Shown here: positions 14,773-24,404 of the stretch, one piece after another
Layout of the letters: the number at the start of each line of letters is the position of its first letter
Numbering within the stretch: the first letter of the stretch is position 1
Source: Holophagales bacterium
GTDB taxonomy: Bacteria > Acidobacteriota > Holophagae > Holophagales > Holophagaceae
Assembly (NCBI GenBank): GCA_031273105.1
Contig: JAISSN010000064.1
Coordinates: 1-37,345 of the forward strand
Reading direction: 5' to 3'
Length of the DNA: 37,345 nt
Made by a program: the position numbers and the translations under genes
Notes under the pieces: generated by a model
Seen by the model: only the letters and a program-made list of their open reading frames with translations
What the model was told of the DNA's origin: nothing
The model's database searches: none

Positions 14773-16158
14773 TTGCCGTCGAATACGAAAGACTATCCCG
14801 TGGATTCCAAAATCAGCCTCAGCACATTTGATTCAATGCCAGTGAGCAAGGCGGTATTTAAAAACGTGATCCCGGCAATAGTATCAATGCTGATGGTGCT
14901 CGTGTACAACCTGGCGGACACGTTTTTCATCGGGCTGACGCGGGACGATTTGCAGGTTGCGGCCGTATCCCTCGCCACGCACGTTTTTATGATATTTATG
15001 ACGTTCGGCACGCTTTTCGGTATCGGCGGCACGTCTGTTATCTCCCGCGCCTTTGGCGCGGGACAGGACGATTATGTAAAAAAGGTTTCGTCCTTTTGCT
15101 TGTGGTCGAGCGTCGTCATAGGCATCGCCATTCCCTTGCTTGCCGCCATTTTTATGGACGACCTGCTGCCTGTGCTTGGCGCCAGCGCAGACACCTGGAC
15201 GCCAACGAAAAACTACCTGAGCATCATTTTGCTGTCTGGTCCGTTTATGCTGGTTGCAGGTTGCTTTTCAAGCATCCTCCGCTCTGAGGGGCAGGCCACA
15301 AAGGCTATGACTGGAATGCTGATTGGAAATATAACCAACGTGGTTCTTGACCCTATCATGATTCTCGGCCTGGGCTGGGGCGTCGTCGGCGCGGCTATAG
15401 CGACTGTTATCGGCAGCATCGTCGGCGCGGCATATTACATTGTCTATTTCCTGCGCATAAACTCTAAATTAAGCATCAACCTCCGGGACTTTTCTATTGG
15501 CGATAGGGTTGCGCTGAATGTTTTTGCCATTGGGTTTCCAGCCTCCCTTGGCCCCATGTTTATGAGCCTGTCACAGATGACCATGAACAGGCTCATGGCT
15601 GGATTTGATGATTTGGCTATCGCCGCCGCAGGCGTCGCCGCTAAGTCAATAATGATCATCTACATGGTGTCCATTGGCTTTTCCCAGGGGATAATGCCCC
15701 TTCTCGGCTATTGCGTAGGCGCGAAAAACTGGCCGCGCTACACGGCAATTTTAAGGTTCTCCGTCATGTCTTCAACCGTGATTTGCATAGCCATGACAGG
15801 CCTGTGTTATCTCTCTAACGAAATGATAATCGGCGCGTTCCTGACGGAAGACGTTTCATTTGATTACGGCGTGCGCTTTGCGAAAATACTGCTGTCAACG
15901 GCCTTTATGTCGGGCGCTTTTTTCTCTATGGTAAGCGCGATTCAAGCAATGGGAGCGTCTGTTCCCGCGCTCATCCTTAACGTATGCCGCCAGGGCGTCA
16001 TCTATATTCCCGCGCTGTTTGCGCTGCGCGCTATTGCGGGAGAGTACGGTTTAATATGGGCCCAGCCTGTATCCGATATCCTGTCGCTGATTCTCGCTGT
16101 TGTTCTCCATGCTTTTGCGTTTAGAAACTGGAAAAATACTAACGTTAAAGCGAGCTAA
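14773..16158 (+). CDS. MATE family efflux transporter
   Basis: IPAIVSMLMVLVYNLADTFFIGLT...GTSVISRAFGAG; 12-TM MATE layout; start codon uncertain. Confidence 0.95.
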   Translation: MPSNTKDYPVDSKISLSTFDSMPVSKAVFKNVIPAIVSMLMVLVYNLADTFFIGLTRDDLQVAAVSLATHVFMIFMTFGTLFGIGGTSVISRAFGAGQDDYVKKVSSFCLWSSVVIGIAIPLLAAIFMDDLLPVLGASADTWTPTKNYLSIILLSGPFMLVAGCFSSILRSEGQATKAMTGMLIGNITNVVLDPIMILGLGWGVVGAAIATVIGSIVGAAYYIVYFLRINSKLSINLRDFSIGDRVALNVFAIGFPASLGPMFMSLSQMTMNRLMAGFDDLAIAAAGVAAKSIMIIYMVSIGFSQGIMPLLGYCVGAKNWPRYTAILRFSVMSSTVICIAMTGLCYLSNEMIIGAFLTEDVSFDYGVRFAKILLSTAFMSGAFFSMVSAIQAMGASVPALILNVCRQGVIYIPALFALRAIAGEYGLIWAQPVSDILSLILAVVLHAFAFRNWKNTNVKAS

Positions 16159-16262
16159 TTGCAAAACCTCCAGCTTTGCTGGAAACGCGGACGCCAGACC
16201 CGCATTTTTCAGAAATTGCGCACTGGCTTGCGATGTTTCCAGGAAGTTTTGCAATTACCTCG
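16152..16262. repeat. Palindromic repeat family A, full length, overlapping the MATE stop codon
   Basis: GAGCTAATTGCAAAACCTCC ... GGAAGTTTTGCAATTACCTC. Confidence 0.85.
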
Positions 16263-16315
16263 TTAAAGCAAATTACATTAAACTCATTATCAGAGAATGT
16301 CTTTTGGAGGACGCC

Positions 16316-16888
16316 ATGGCGATGACTGTTGACTCAATCATTGAAGACGCCAAAAAGAAGATGAAGCAGAGCATTGAGACGCTCAGGAAAGAATTGGCCA
16401 CGGTCAGGACGGGCAGGGCAAACCCGACTATTTTAGACACAGTGCAGGTGGAGTACTATGGCTCCACCATGCCTCTCAACCAATTAGCGGGCGTCAGCGT
16501 ACCGGAACCATCCTGCCTGCTGATCCAGCCCTTTGACAAAGGCGCCGTCAAGGCAATAGAAACAGCCATCTTAAAGAGCGACCTGGGCCTTAACCCCGCC
16601 AACGACGGATTGGTCATTCGCCTTCCCATACCTTCGCTCACAGAAGAAAGGCGCAAGGATCTCACCAAGGTGGTTCACCGCATGGGCGAAGACATCAAAA
16701 CGGCCATCCGCAACGTCCGCCGCGACCAAAACGAAAACATCAAAAAGCTGGAAAAGGATAAAAAAGCAGGCCTGTCTGAAGACGCCGCCAAAAAGGCCCT
16801 GGATCAAATTCAAAAGGCAACGGACGGTTATATAAAAGAAGTAGAGGACACGGTTAAACACAAAGAAACAGAGATAATGAAGGTGTGA
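16316..16888 (+). CDS. frr: Ribosome recycling factor
   Basis: KKKMKQSIETLRKELATVRTGRANPTILDTVQVEYYGSTMPLNQLAGVSVPE...LTEERRKDLTKVVHRMGEDIKTAIRNVRRDQNENIKKLEKD; ggagg upstream of ATG 16316. Confidence 0.98.
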   Translation: MAMTVDSIIEDAKKKMKQSIETLRKELATVRTGRANPTILDTVQVEYYGSTMPLNQLAGVSVPEPSCLLIQPFDKGAVKAIETAILKSDLGLNPANDGLVIRLPIPSLTEERRKDLTKVVHRMGEDIKTAIRNVRRDQNENIKKLEKDKKAGLSEDAAKKALDQIQKATDGYIKEVEDTVKHKETEIMKV

Positions 16889-16974
16889 TTGCGCGATGTC
16901 GGAAGACACAAGCAGCCCATCCTGCCATACTTGTAATCAGTGATGAAAACTGAATCGTCCAGGGTTGCGCTACG

Positions 16975-17255
16975 ATGCCATTGAATATAGTTTGCGGCGA
17001 CATTACAAAAATGCAGGTTGACGCCATTGTCAACGCCGCTAACACTGAACTCCAGATGGGGGGGGCGTTTGCGGCGCAATTTTTCAAGCGGCGGGAACGG
17101 AAAAGCTACAGGCAGCCTGCGATAAACTCGCCCCTATACAAACTGGCAAAGCGGTTATCACCGAAGGCTTTGCCCTTCCAGCAAAGCGCGCCATACACAC
17201 GGCCGGGCCTGTTTACCGCGATGGCAAGCAGTTGGCGGCGGGGGATGATACAGTT
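16975..17255 (+). pseudogene. Macro domain fragment, frameshifted at a G tract
   Basis: [30 protein letters not shown]; with one added G it continues [62 protein letters not shown], then ends. Confidence 0.88.
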
Positions 17256-18368
17256 ATGACGCTACAAACTAACGAGAGAAACAATACTGCGTCCGCTCCG
17301 TGGACAATGCAGGAGTTTTTCGCGGGTAGCGGGCTTGTCGCTTATGGCCTTGACGGATTATTTCGCCCCATTTGGTCAAATGACATTTGTGACAAAAAAG
17401 CCGCCGTTTACAGGGCGAACTTTTCAGGTGAGCATTTTGTTCTTGACGATATAAAAAACATCAGCGGCGCTTCCCTGCCGCATGCGCATTTGTCGTGGGC
17501 CAGCTTCCCATGCCAAGATTTATCGCTGGCGGGTTCTTTGAGAGGAATTGACGCGGAGCGAAGCGGGCTTGTTTGGGAGTGGCTTAGGGTTCTTGGCGAA
17601 ATGCCTGAGCGCCCACCCATTTTGTTGATTGAAAATGTAGCGGGGTTGCTGACGGCCGACAAGGGGAAACACTATACCAAGCTGCATCACGCTTTATTGG
17701 ATTTTGGGTATAAGAGCGGCTCTATATTGATTGACGCGGCTCGCTTTGTTCCGCAGTCGAGGCCGCGAGTGTTTATTATCGCCGTTAAGCAGGAAATTCC
17801 AGTGCCGCCGGAACTGCAAGATTTCAGACCAAATTGGTTGCACAGTAAAGCGGTCATTGATTTAGGAGAATCTTTACCAAACTGGATATGGTGGTACGCG
17901 CAAGCGCCCTTGAAACGAAATATCATGTTAGCGGACGTTATAGATTTTAGTTTGCCTTATGACAAAGACCATGTCTTGAAACTCATACCGTCCCGTCACA
18001 AGGAAATCATTGACAGTTTTAAAAATATCGTAGCCGCCGGCTACCGCAGAACACGAAACAGAAAGCAGTGTTTGGAATTGCGTTTTGACGGTGTGGCCGG
18101 ATGCCTTCGGACGCCGGAAGGAGGGAGCAGCAAGCAATTTTTGATTGCGAAACGTAATGGAGAACTCCACGCAAGAGTGATGTCGCCGCGAGAAGCGGCA
18201 AGACTAATGGGCGTCCCGGATAGTTTTGTGCTTCCCGAAAATGCCAACGACGCGTATAAGGCGATGGGAGACGCAGTGGCTGTACCTGTAGCCTCATTTG
18301 TTGGGCGTGAGTTTTTAGTAAAATTAGCAGAGGCGGTTTACGGTGAGCAACGCGGTAAAGCGTCTTAA
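17256..18368 (+). CDS. DNA (cytosine-5) methyltransferase
   Basis: [12 protein letters not shown] (motif I), [11 protein letters not shown] (PCQ), ENVAGLL (ENV), [12 protein letters not shown] track extends to TTG 17232 but ATG 17256 is the more likely start. Confidence 0.95.
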   Translation: MTLQTNERNNTASAPWTMQEFFAGSGLVAYGLDGLFRPIWSNDICDKKAAVYRANFSGEHFVLDDIKNISGASLPHAHLSWASFPCQDLSLAGSLRGIDAERSGLVWEWLRVLGEMPERPPILLIENVAGLLTADKGKHYTKLHHALLDFGYKSGSILIDAARFVPQSRPRVFIIAVKQEIPVPPELQDFRPNWLHSKAVIDLGESLPNWIWWYAQAPLKRNIMLADVIDFSLPYDKDHVLKLIPSRHKEIIDSFKNIVAAGYRRTRNRKQCLELRFDGVAGCLRTPEGGSSKQFLIAKRNGELHARVMSPREAARLMGVPDSFVLPENANDAYKAMGDAVAVPVASFVGREFLVKLAEAVYGEQRGKAS

Positions 18369-18443
18369 AAGCTTTCAGACAGAGCATAACGCCGTAACTA
18401 AAGGCCCACTTGCACTATTGAGTTTGAGGCTAAGTGATTTCCA

Positions 18444-18995
18444 ATGACGGATATGTTTGACGCCAAAAAACGCAGCGAAATTATGGCAAAAGTGCGCAGC
18501 TCCGGCACAACGCCAGAAATCCGCGTCCGTAAACTGCTTCACAGCATGGGCTACCGTTTCCGTTTGCATAGACGCGACTTGCCGGGAAACCCTGACATCG
18601 TTTTACCCAAATACAAGACGGTAATTTTCGTACACGGTTGCTTTTGGCATGGCTGCCCCACTTGTCGGCGCGCAAGAATCAGACCTGTTGCCAATGCGGA
18701 TTACTGGAACGCGAAACTTGATCGCACAATGGCGCGGGACAGGGACAATATCACGGCGCTGAAGCGGGCGGGTTGGCAAATATTGGTCATATGGGAATGT
18801 GAGACGAAAAAGAAAAACCTAAATCTGCTGCTTAAGAAACTACACTCTATATCAAGTTTCGCTTGTGACGCCTGCCTTGCGCCGTCCATAGAACACATGA
18901 AAGAGCCATGCGGTCAGGATTTGCAAGTAAATTCTGACTTAAAGCGTTCGCTTTTTTCAAAGTTTAACCATTCAAAGCCATTTTTTTGCGCGTGA
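18444..18995 (+). CDS. vsr: Very short patch repair endonuclease
   Basis: MAKVRSSGTTPEIRVRKLLHSMGYRFRLHRRDLPGNPDIVLPKYKTVIFVHGCFWHGC...WQILVIWECE. Confidence 0.95.
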   Translation: MTDMFDAKKRSEIMAKVRSSGTTPEIRVRKLLHSMGYRFRLHRRDLPGNPDIVLPKYKTVIFVHGCFWHGCPTCRRARIRPVANADYWNAKLDRTMARDRDNITALKRAGWQILVIWECETKKKNLNLLLKKLHSISSFACDACLAPSIEHMKEPCGQDLQVNSDLKRSLFSKFNHSKPFFCA

Positions 18996-19007
18996 GCGCC
19001 CACCCCG

Positions 19008-19796
19008 ATGCCCGACCCCCTGATTTTTTTATTTCTTTTATTGGCGGCCTGTCTCGCGGGGTTTATAGACGGCGCTGTCGGCGGAGGCGGCCTTATATCA
19101 ATACCGGCGCTGTTTCTGGGCCTCTCCAGCCACCCAACGACAACGATACTTGGCACCAATAAAGTGGTTGCCTGCACAGGGACTACCTTTGCGGCGGCCC
19201 AGTTTGTCCGCAGCCGGGTTGTTCCATTCAGGGAAATGGTTTTCCCGATGCTGGCCGCGGGCATAGGCGCGGCCCTTGGGGCTAAAACGGCTTACTTCTT
19301 TGAAGGGCGCTTTGAAGCCCACCTGCGCCCCGTGATGCTGGCGATGATGATTGCCATGTTGCTCTTTACCTTGCTCAAACCCGACCTCGGCGCTATTCAT
19401 GCTCCAAAGCACAGCAAAAAAAAACAGGCGCTGCTGGCAACGCTTCTTTCCTTAGCCATCGGTTTTTATGACGGCTTTTTTGGCCCTGGAACCGGAACGC
19501 TGTTGATTTTTTTCTTTGTGGCCCTCCTCGGCTTTGATTTTCTGAGGGCCTCGGCCCTCTCCAAAACGGTCAACTGGGCGTCCAACATGGCGAGCCTTGC
19601 CCTTTTTGTCTTTAAAGGCAGTTGGCTGCCTTTAGTGGCCGTAAGCATGGCCGCAGCAAATGGAATTGGCGGCTACCTTGGCGCAAAAACGGCCCTGGCA
19701 AAAGGCAGCAGGTGGGTTCGCGCCCTGTTCACGATAGTAGTAGCGGGGCTGATACTTAGACTGGCCTGGCAGATGTTTGCCGATATTCAAATATGA
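19008..19796 (+). CDS. TSUP/TauE-SafE family permease
   Basis: LAGFIDGAVGGGGLISIPALFLGLSSHPTTTILGTNKV...IGFYDGFFGPGTGTLL. Confidence 0.95.
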   Translation: MPDPLIFLFLLLAACLAGFIDGAVGGGGLISIPALFLGLSSHPTTTILGTNKVVACTGTTFAAAQFVRSRVVPFREMVFPMLAAGIGAALGAKTAYFFEGRFEAHLRPVMLAMMIAMLLFTLLKPDLGAIHAPKHSKKKQALLATLLSLAIGFYDGFFGPGTGTLLIFFFVALLGFDFLRASALSKTVNWASNMASLALFVFKGSWLPLVAVSMAAANGIGGYLGAKTALAKGSRWVRALFTIVVAGLILRLAWQMFADIQI

Positions 19797-19838
19797 CATA
19801 ATATTAGAGAGTATTCACACAAAGATAGATTAGTGGCA

Positions 19839-19930
19839 CACGGAGAACCGTGGCCTGGGTGCTCGGCAATCGTGATTCTGCAACATTCAGTAGGCTTTAC
19901 GACAAAGTGAAGCATCTCAAAGACTGAATT
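19839..19930 (+). mobile_element. IS1 transposase remnant
   Basis: cacggagaaccgtggcctgggtgctcggcaatcgtgattctgcaacattcagtaggctttacgacaaagtgaagcat matches the reverse complement of about 277-350 of the left-edge IS1. Confidence 0.9.
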
Positions 19931-20137
19931 CCAAATTGAAATCATTAACAGATTTTGTTAATAATCCAAAAAGAAATAAGGCGATGGGGCGCTGTCGGAA
20001 AAAATCCGACGAGAAGTTGCCATGCCGGTAATTGCTGGTGTTTCGAATAATATTGGCAAAAAAAATCTACTGAAAAAGCAAGATTTTTGTAATTTGAACT
20101 ATTAACAAATTTGGTTAAAATTCCTTACATTATTGTC

Positions 20138-20161
20138 AAAAAAAAAAAAAAAAAAAAAAAA
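20138..20161 (+). repeat. A24 homopolymer
   Basis: 24 consecutive A. Confidence 0.9.
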
Positions 20162-20321
20162 TAAAGCGCAGCCGAAGTTAATTTGATATAATATGGTCTT
20201 GTGGCCACAGAGGCAAGACCCTGGCTATGCCTGGGGGCTCACAAAGTTTGACATCCGGCCGGTCATTCCCGGGAAGCCGAAATGCCTGACCAGCTTACCA
20301 ACAAGGCTAAAAGCAACGCAC

Positions 20322-21398
20322 ATGGAAAACAGCAACTCCAAACTGATCATGCTGGTGGACGACAGCGGCGCCAACCTGCTGACAGGGAAAGCCGCGCTTT
20401 CAGGCAGCTACAAGGTGCTGACGGCTGGCTCAGCCGCGACAATGCTGGAAATGCTGGAGTGGAATAAGCCCGATCTAATCCTCCTGGATGTTGACATGCC
20501 TGAAATGAACGGTTTTCAGGCTATCAAAATCCTAAAAGAACGTGGTGACGCAAAGGAAATCCCCGTTATATTCCTGACGGCCATGAATGACAGCAACCAT
20601 GAACTTGAGGGTCTGGAATTAGGCGCCGTGGATTACATCGCCAAGCCCTTTTCACCCCCTCTGCTGCGTAAACGGGTTGAGTTGCACCTGCTTTTGAAAG
20701 ACAACGAGAAAGAACTGCAAAGTTACAACGACAATTTACAGAGCATGGTCGAAGAAAAGACAAAAACCATTCTAAAGCTTCAAAATAAACTTCTCGCGAG
20801 CATGGCGGAAATGGTTGAAGGCCGGGACGGCGTGACGGGCGATCACATAGTAAATACGATGCGATACATGCGTATTCTGCTTTCCGCCTATCAAGAAGCT
20901 GGTATCTGCGGGGGGGCGGAAGAAGTTTCAGAATGGGATATAGATTTGCTCTGCCGAAGCTGCCAGTTACATGACGTCGGCAAGATTGCCATCAGCGACG
21001 CCATCCTGAAGAAACCCGGGAAGCTGACGGACGAAGAATTTGCTACAATGCAGCAGCATACAGTCTTCGGGGTAGATTTCATCGAAAAACTGGAAGACGG
21101 CGAGGAGTCTAGCGCCTTTTTGCGCTATGCCAAGACCTTCGCCGGATATCATCACGAAAAATGGAACGGCGCAGGGTACCCTCACGGCCTCTCCGGCGAG
21201 GCCATACCGTTGCTGGGTCGCCTGATGGCCATAGCCGACGTGTACGACGCCCTGACTTCAGACCGCCCGTATAAAAAAGCGTTCAGCCACGAAGAAGCAG
21301 TCCGCATTATTGTGGAAGGCAGGGGAACGCACTTTGACCCTGCCCTGGTTGACATTTTTGAAAAAAAGTCAGAGATGTTCCGGCAGACAGAAAAATGA
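20322..21398 (+). CDS. Response regulator with HD-GYP domain (likely c-di-GMP phosphodiesterase)
   Basis: REC: IMLVDDSGANL...LILLDVDMPEMNGFQ...DYIAKPF; HD-GYP: HDVGKIAI...HHEKWNGAGYPHGLSGEAIPLLGRLMAIADVYDALTSDRPYK. Confidence 0.95.
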   Translation: MENSNSKLIMLVDDSGANLLTGKAALSGSYKVLTAGSAATMLEMLEWNKPDLILLDVDMPEMNGFQAIKILKERGDAKEIPVIFLTAMNDSNHELEGLELGAVDYIAKPFSPPLLRKRVELHLLLKDNEKELQSYNDNLQSMVEEKTKTILKLQNKLLASMAEMVEGRDGVTGDHIVNTMRYMRILLSAYQEAGICGGAEEVSEWDIDLLCRSCQLHDVGKIAISDAILKKPGKLTDEEFATMQQHTVFGVDFIEKLEDGEESSAFLRYAKTFAGYHHEKWNGAGYPHGLSGEAIPLLGRLMAIADVYDALTSDRPYKKAFSHEEAVRIIVEGRGTHFDPALVDIFEKKSEMFRQTEK

Positions 21399-21498
21399 TT
21401 CATCTTTCTTTCAGCAAAAAATCAACGATTATTCGGCGCCACATCAAAAAAGCGGCCCAGCGTCTTAATTCTTTCGAGACTTTGGAAAGGGTCGTCTG

Positions 21499-23628
21499 AT
21501 GATAAAGGCAATAAAGCAGTTCATTAAAGAAAACAAAGCTGTTTTTGAAGCGTACGGAGAGGAATCAACTACTGATACGTTCAGAGGCGAGCTTAACTTT
21601 GAAGCAGGTAAGATTTTTTTCGTTTTTTTAATAACCTCAGTGGTAATGCTGCCATATATTCCCAATGATTTGAAGCTGCACCAATACCCCTGGCTGGTTA
21701 TTCCCCTTAGAATAGGGTTCAGTGTTTTAAGCGTCGCCATGATTTTACTAAAATATACAAAACGTTTCAGGGGCTGCCCGCTAAATTTATTGATGGTGAT
21801 GGTGGCTTACCTCTATACTGCCATGGGGATATATAGCGCGTCGGCAGGCCAGCACGCTTCAATATATCTGGGCGCGTTTTCCTTTATTTTAACGATTCCT
21901 GTATTCGCGCCTTTCCCGCTGAAATTTAAAATTACCGGCTCCTTACTTTCAATCGCTACTTTTTTTATAGTGAGTTTATTTATAGGATTGGACTATTCAA
22001 GTCCGAATATTATGTACGGTATAAACGGAATTATTACGTCGCTTACCCTTTGCCTTGTGTTTTCCTTTGCTCAGGATCGCATGAGATACAAGACATGGAA
22101 GCAGAATCAACAATTAAAAGAGGCGATAACCCAAAGCGAAGAAGATTTTCGGACAATTTTGGAACTATCCATGAAAGCGGAAGTCGCCTCCATGGCGAAA
22201 AACACCTTTCTCGCCCGCATGAGCCACGAGATACGCACGCCCATGAACGCCGTTTTGGGCATGAGTGAACTGGCGCTGCGGGATTACGGCTCGCCGAAAT
22301 GTCTCGAATATATACAGGGCATCAAGAGCGCGGGTCAGTCTCTGTTGACCATCATCAACGACATTCTCGACTTCTCCAAAATTGAATCCGGTAAGATGGA
22401 AATCAATGCCTCTGCGTATGAATCAAGCTCTCTGCTCAACGACGTGCTGACGATGATCCGTATCAGAATGGCGGAAAAGCCCATTGAGCTTATTGTAGAG
22501 GCGGACCCAGACATTCCCTGCGTAATGACGGGCGACTTCGTTCGTATTAAACAGGTGCTGCTCAATCTCCTGAGCAACGCCGTGAAATACACCGTTGAAG
22601 GAAGCATAAAATTTTCCTTTTCCGGCCAGGCCATCGGCAGCGGAGCCATACTCCTTACATTTGTCGTCGCCGACAGCGGCATAGGCATAAAGAGTGAGGA
22701 TATGCCTAAGCTGTTCGGCGAATTCGCGCGCGTTGACCAAAAGCGCAACACTTCAATCGAGGGTACCGGCCTGGGGCTGTCCATAGCCCGCAGCCTGTGC
22801 AGGGCCATGGGCGGCGACATTACCGTGACCAGCGAGTATGGCGTCGGCTCAACCTTTACAGCCACGCTGATACAGTCTGTGAGCGAATGGAAACCCGCGG
22901 AAGATATAGCCGTCGTTACGGCGGCTAGCCCCGGTGCGAAACGGGCGTCCTTTATCGCGCCTGAGGCCGAAATATTGGTTGTTGACGATTTCTCCAGCAA
23001 CCTGATGGTGGCCGAGGGCTTACTCGCTCCGTACAAAATGCGCGTTTTTACCTGCATGAACGGCAGGGAAGCCATAGAGCTGGTTAAGGCGCGTCATTTT
23101 GATCTTGTGCTGATGGATCACATGATGCCCGAAATGGACGGCATGGAGGCCACAGCCGCCATCCGCGCCCTGGGCGGACGCTTTGCGGAATTGCCCATAG
23201 CGGCTCTGACCGCCAATGTGGTCTCTGGTATGAAGGAGAAATTTCTGGCGGGCGGCTTCAATGATTTTCTCGCCAAGCCCATTGACACAGAGGATTTGGA
23301 CACCGCGCTGAAAAATTGGATTCCGGCGGCAAAACGGCGGGGTACAGACGGCGAAATAGCTGCGGTTGCCAAACCACAACCAAGCCAGCCTAGCCGGGAG
23401 CGCGCCCCGGAGGAGGCGCCGCCGCGCGACGGGCTAACAGAATTGAAAGAAATTTTGGAGGCAAAGGATATGGACAGGATAGACGCCGCCCTGGCTGAGT
23501 TGCAAAACCACAACCTCTCCCCCAAAACCCGCGCGGCTGTGACCGACATAGCCATACACGTTCTCTTCGGAAACTTCCAAAAGGCGGCGGAGTGTCTTAA
23601 TTCCTTGATTGATCCTGGCAAACGGTGA
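21499..23628 (+). CDS. Hybrid sensor histidine kinase (TM region, HisKA, HATPase_c, REC, C-terminal helical domain)
   Basis: FLARMSHEIRTPMNAVLGMSELAL; GTGLGLSIARSLCRAMGGDITV; EILVVDDFSSNL...LVLMDHMMPEMDGMEA. Confidence 0.95.
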   Translation: MIKAIKQFIKENKAVFEAYGEESTTDTFRGELNFEAGKIFFVFLITSVVMLPYIPNDLKLHQYPWLVIPLRIGFSVLSVAMILLKYTKRFRGCPLNLLMVMVAYLYTAMGIYSASAGQHASIYLGAFSFILTIPVFAPFPLKFKITGSLLSIATFFIVSLFIGLDYSSPNIMYGINGIITSLTLCLVFSFAQDRMRYKTWKQNQQLKEAITQSEEDFRTILELSMKAEVASMAKNTFLARMSHEIRTPMNAVLGMSELALRDYGSPKCLEYIQGIKSAGQSLLTIINDILDFSKIESGKMEINASAYESSSLLNDVLTMIRIRMAEKPIELIVEADPDIPCVMTGDFVRIKQVLLNLLSNAVKYTVEGSIKFSFSGQAIGSGAILLTFVVADSGIGIKSEDMPKLFGEFARVDQKRNTSIEGTGLGLSIARSLCRAMGGDITVTSEYGVGSTFTATLIQSVSEWKPAEDIAVVTAASPGAKRASFIAPEAEILVVDDFSSNLMVAEGLLAPYKMRVFTCMNGREAIELVKARHFDLVLMDHMMPEMDGMEATAAIRALGGRFAELPIAALTANVVSGMKEKFLAGGFNDFLAKPIDTEDLDTALKNWIPAAKRRGTDGEIAAVAKPQPSQPSRERAPEEAPPRDGLTELKEILEAKDMDRIDAALAELQNHNLSPKTRAAVTDIAIHVLFGNFQKAAECLNSLIDPGKR

Positions 23629-23708
23629 AAACGTCAAACGCTTAAAGCAATGTTTAAATATTACAAGGCAGCAACAACGTCGGAGAAAGAAGCAACAGGG
23701 AGTAACCC

Positions 23709-24371
23709 ATGGAAGTCGTTTCAAACTCGCTGAAAAAAATCAAAATCAAATTTTCGCTATTCTTTGTCTTATTTGTGGCGGCGCTGTTTTTGTTTGCGGT
23801 AGCGGCCTCAAGGCAGCAGCTTCGGCAGGCTACTTCCATCACCGTGTCAATAGCGGGTATGCCTGTGCTGCAAAAAATCGCCGCTTTTATTGACGGCGAT
23901 AAGTACGAGCGTCTGGCCCAAACCCTGGACGAAACCGATCCGTTTTACATTGAGACTCAGGAAAAAATCCGGGCAACAAGGTCAAACACCCATTGTTTGT
24001 ACCTATACACTATGGCGCCATACACACAAGATGTGCATCATTTTATATTCGACAGCGAACCTCCTGGCAGCGAAAACTTTTCGCCCCTTGGCGCGGAGGA
24101 AGACATCAGCGATTACATTATTGATTACCGGCGAACATACGAGAATAAAACCCCCCAATTCACCCCCTTGATGTTTCAATCAAAATGGGGACGTTTAATT
24201 TCAGCTTATATGCCCATATTGAACTCAAATGGCGACGCAGTGGGAATCATCGGCATTGATTTTGAGGGCCAGAATATTTATGACGCAATCTTTATAAACG
24301 CCCTGCGGCAAATAAGTTTTTCCCTTGTGTTCATCATAATCGGGATGTTTATTTATTTTTATCTTTTATAA
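23709..24371 (+). pseudogene. Sensor/membrane N-terminal part of histidine kinase, separated by an in-frame stop
   Basis: TM segment, extracytoplasmic sensor region, TM segment; TAA at 24369-24371 in the same frame as ORF 24405-25790. Confidence 0.8.
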
Positions 24372-24404
24372 TACCTGACAGGGCAGAATGAGGAACTTCT
24401 GAAG

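Noticed and set aside
16100-16315. N-terminal extension of the frr ORF
   Set aside because: Upstream part is translation of MATE tail and a family A repeat; the RRF homology and SD point to ATG 16316.
22335-23075. 246-aa minus-strand ORF (and 24575-25111) opposite the kinases
   Set aside because: Mirror ORFs of the duplicated kinase sequence; similar to each other only because the sense strands are paralogous.
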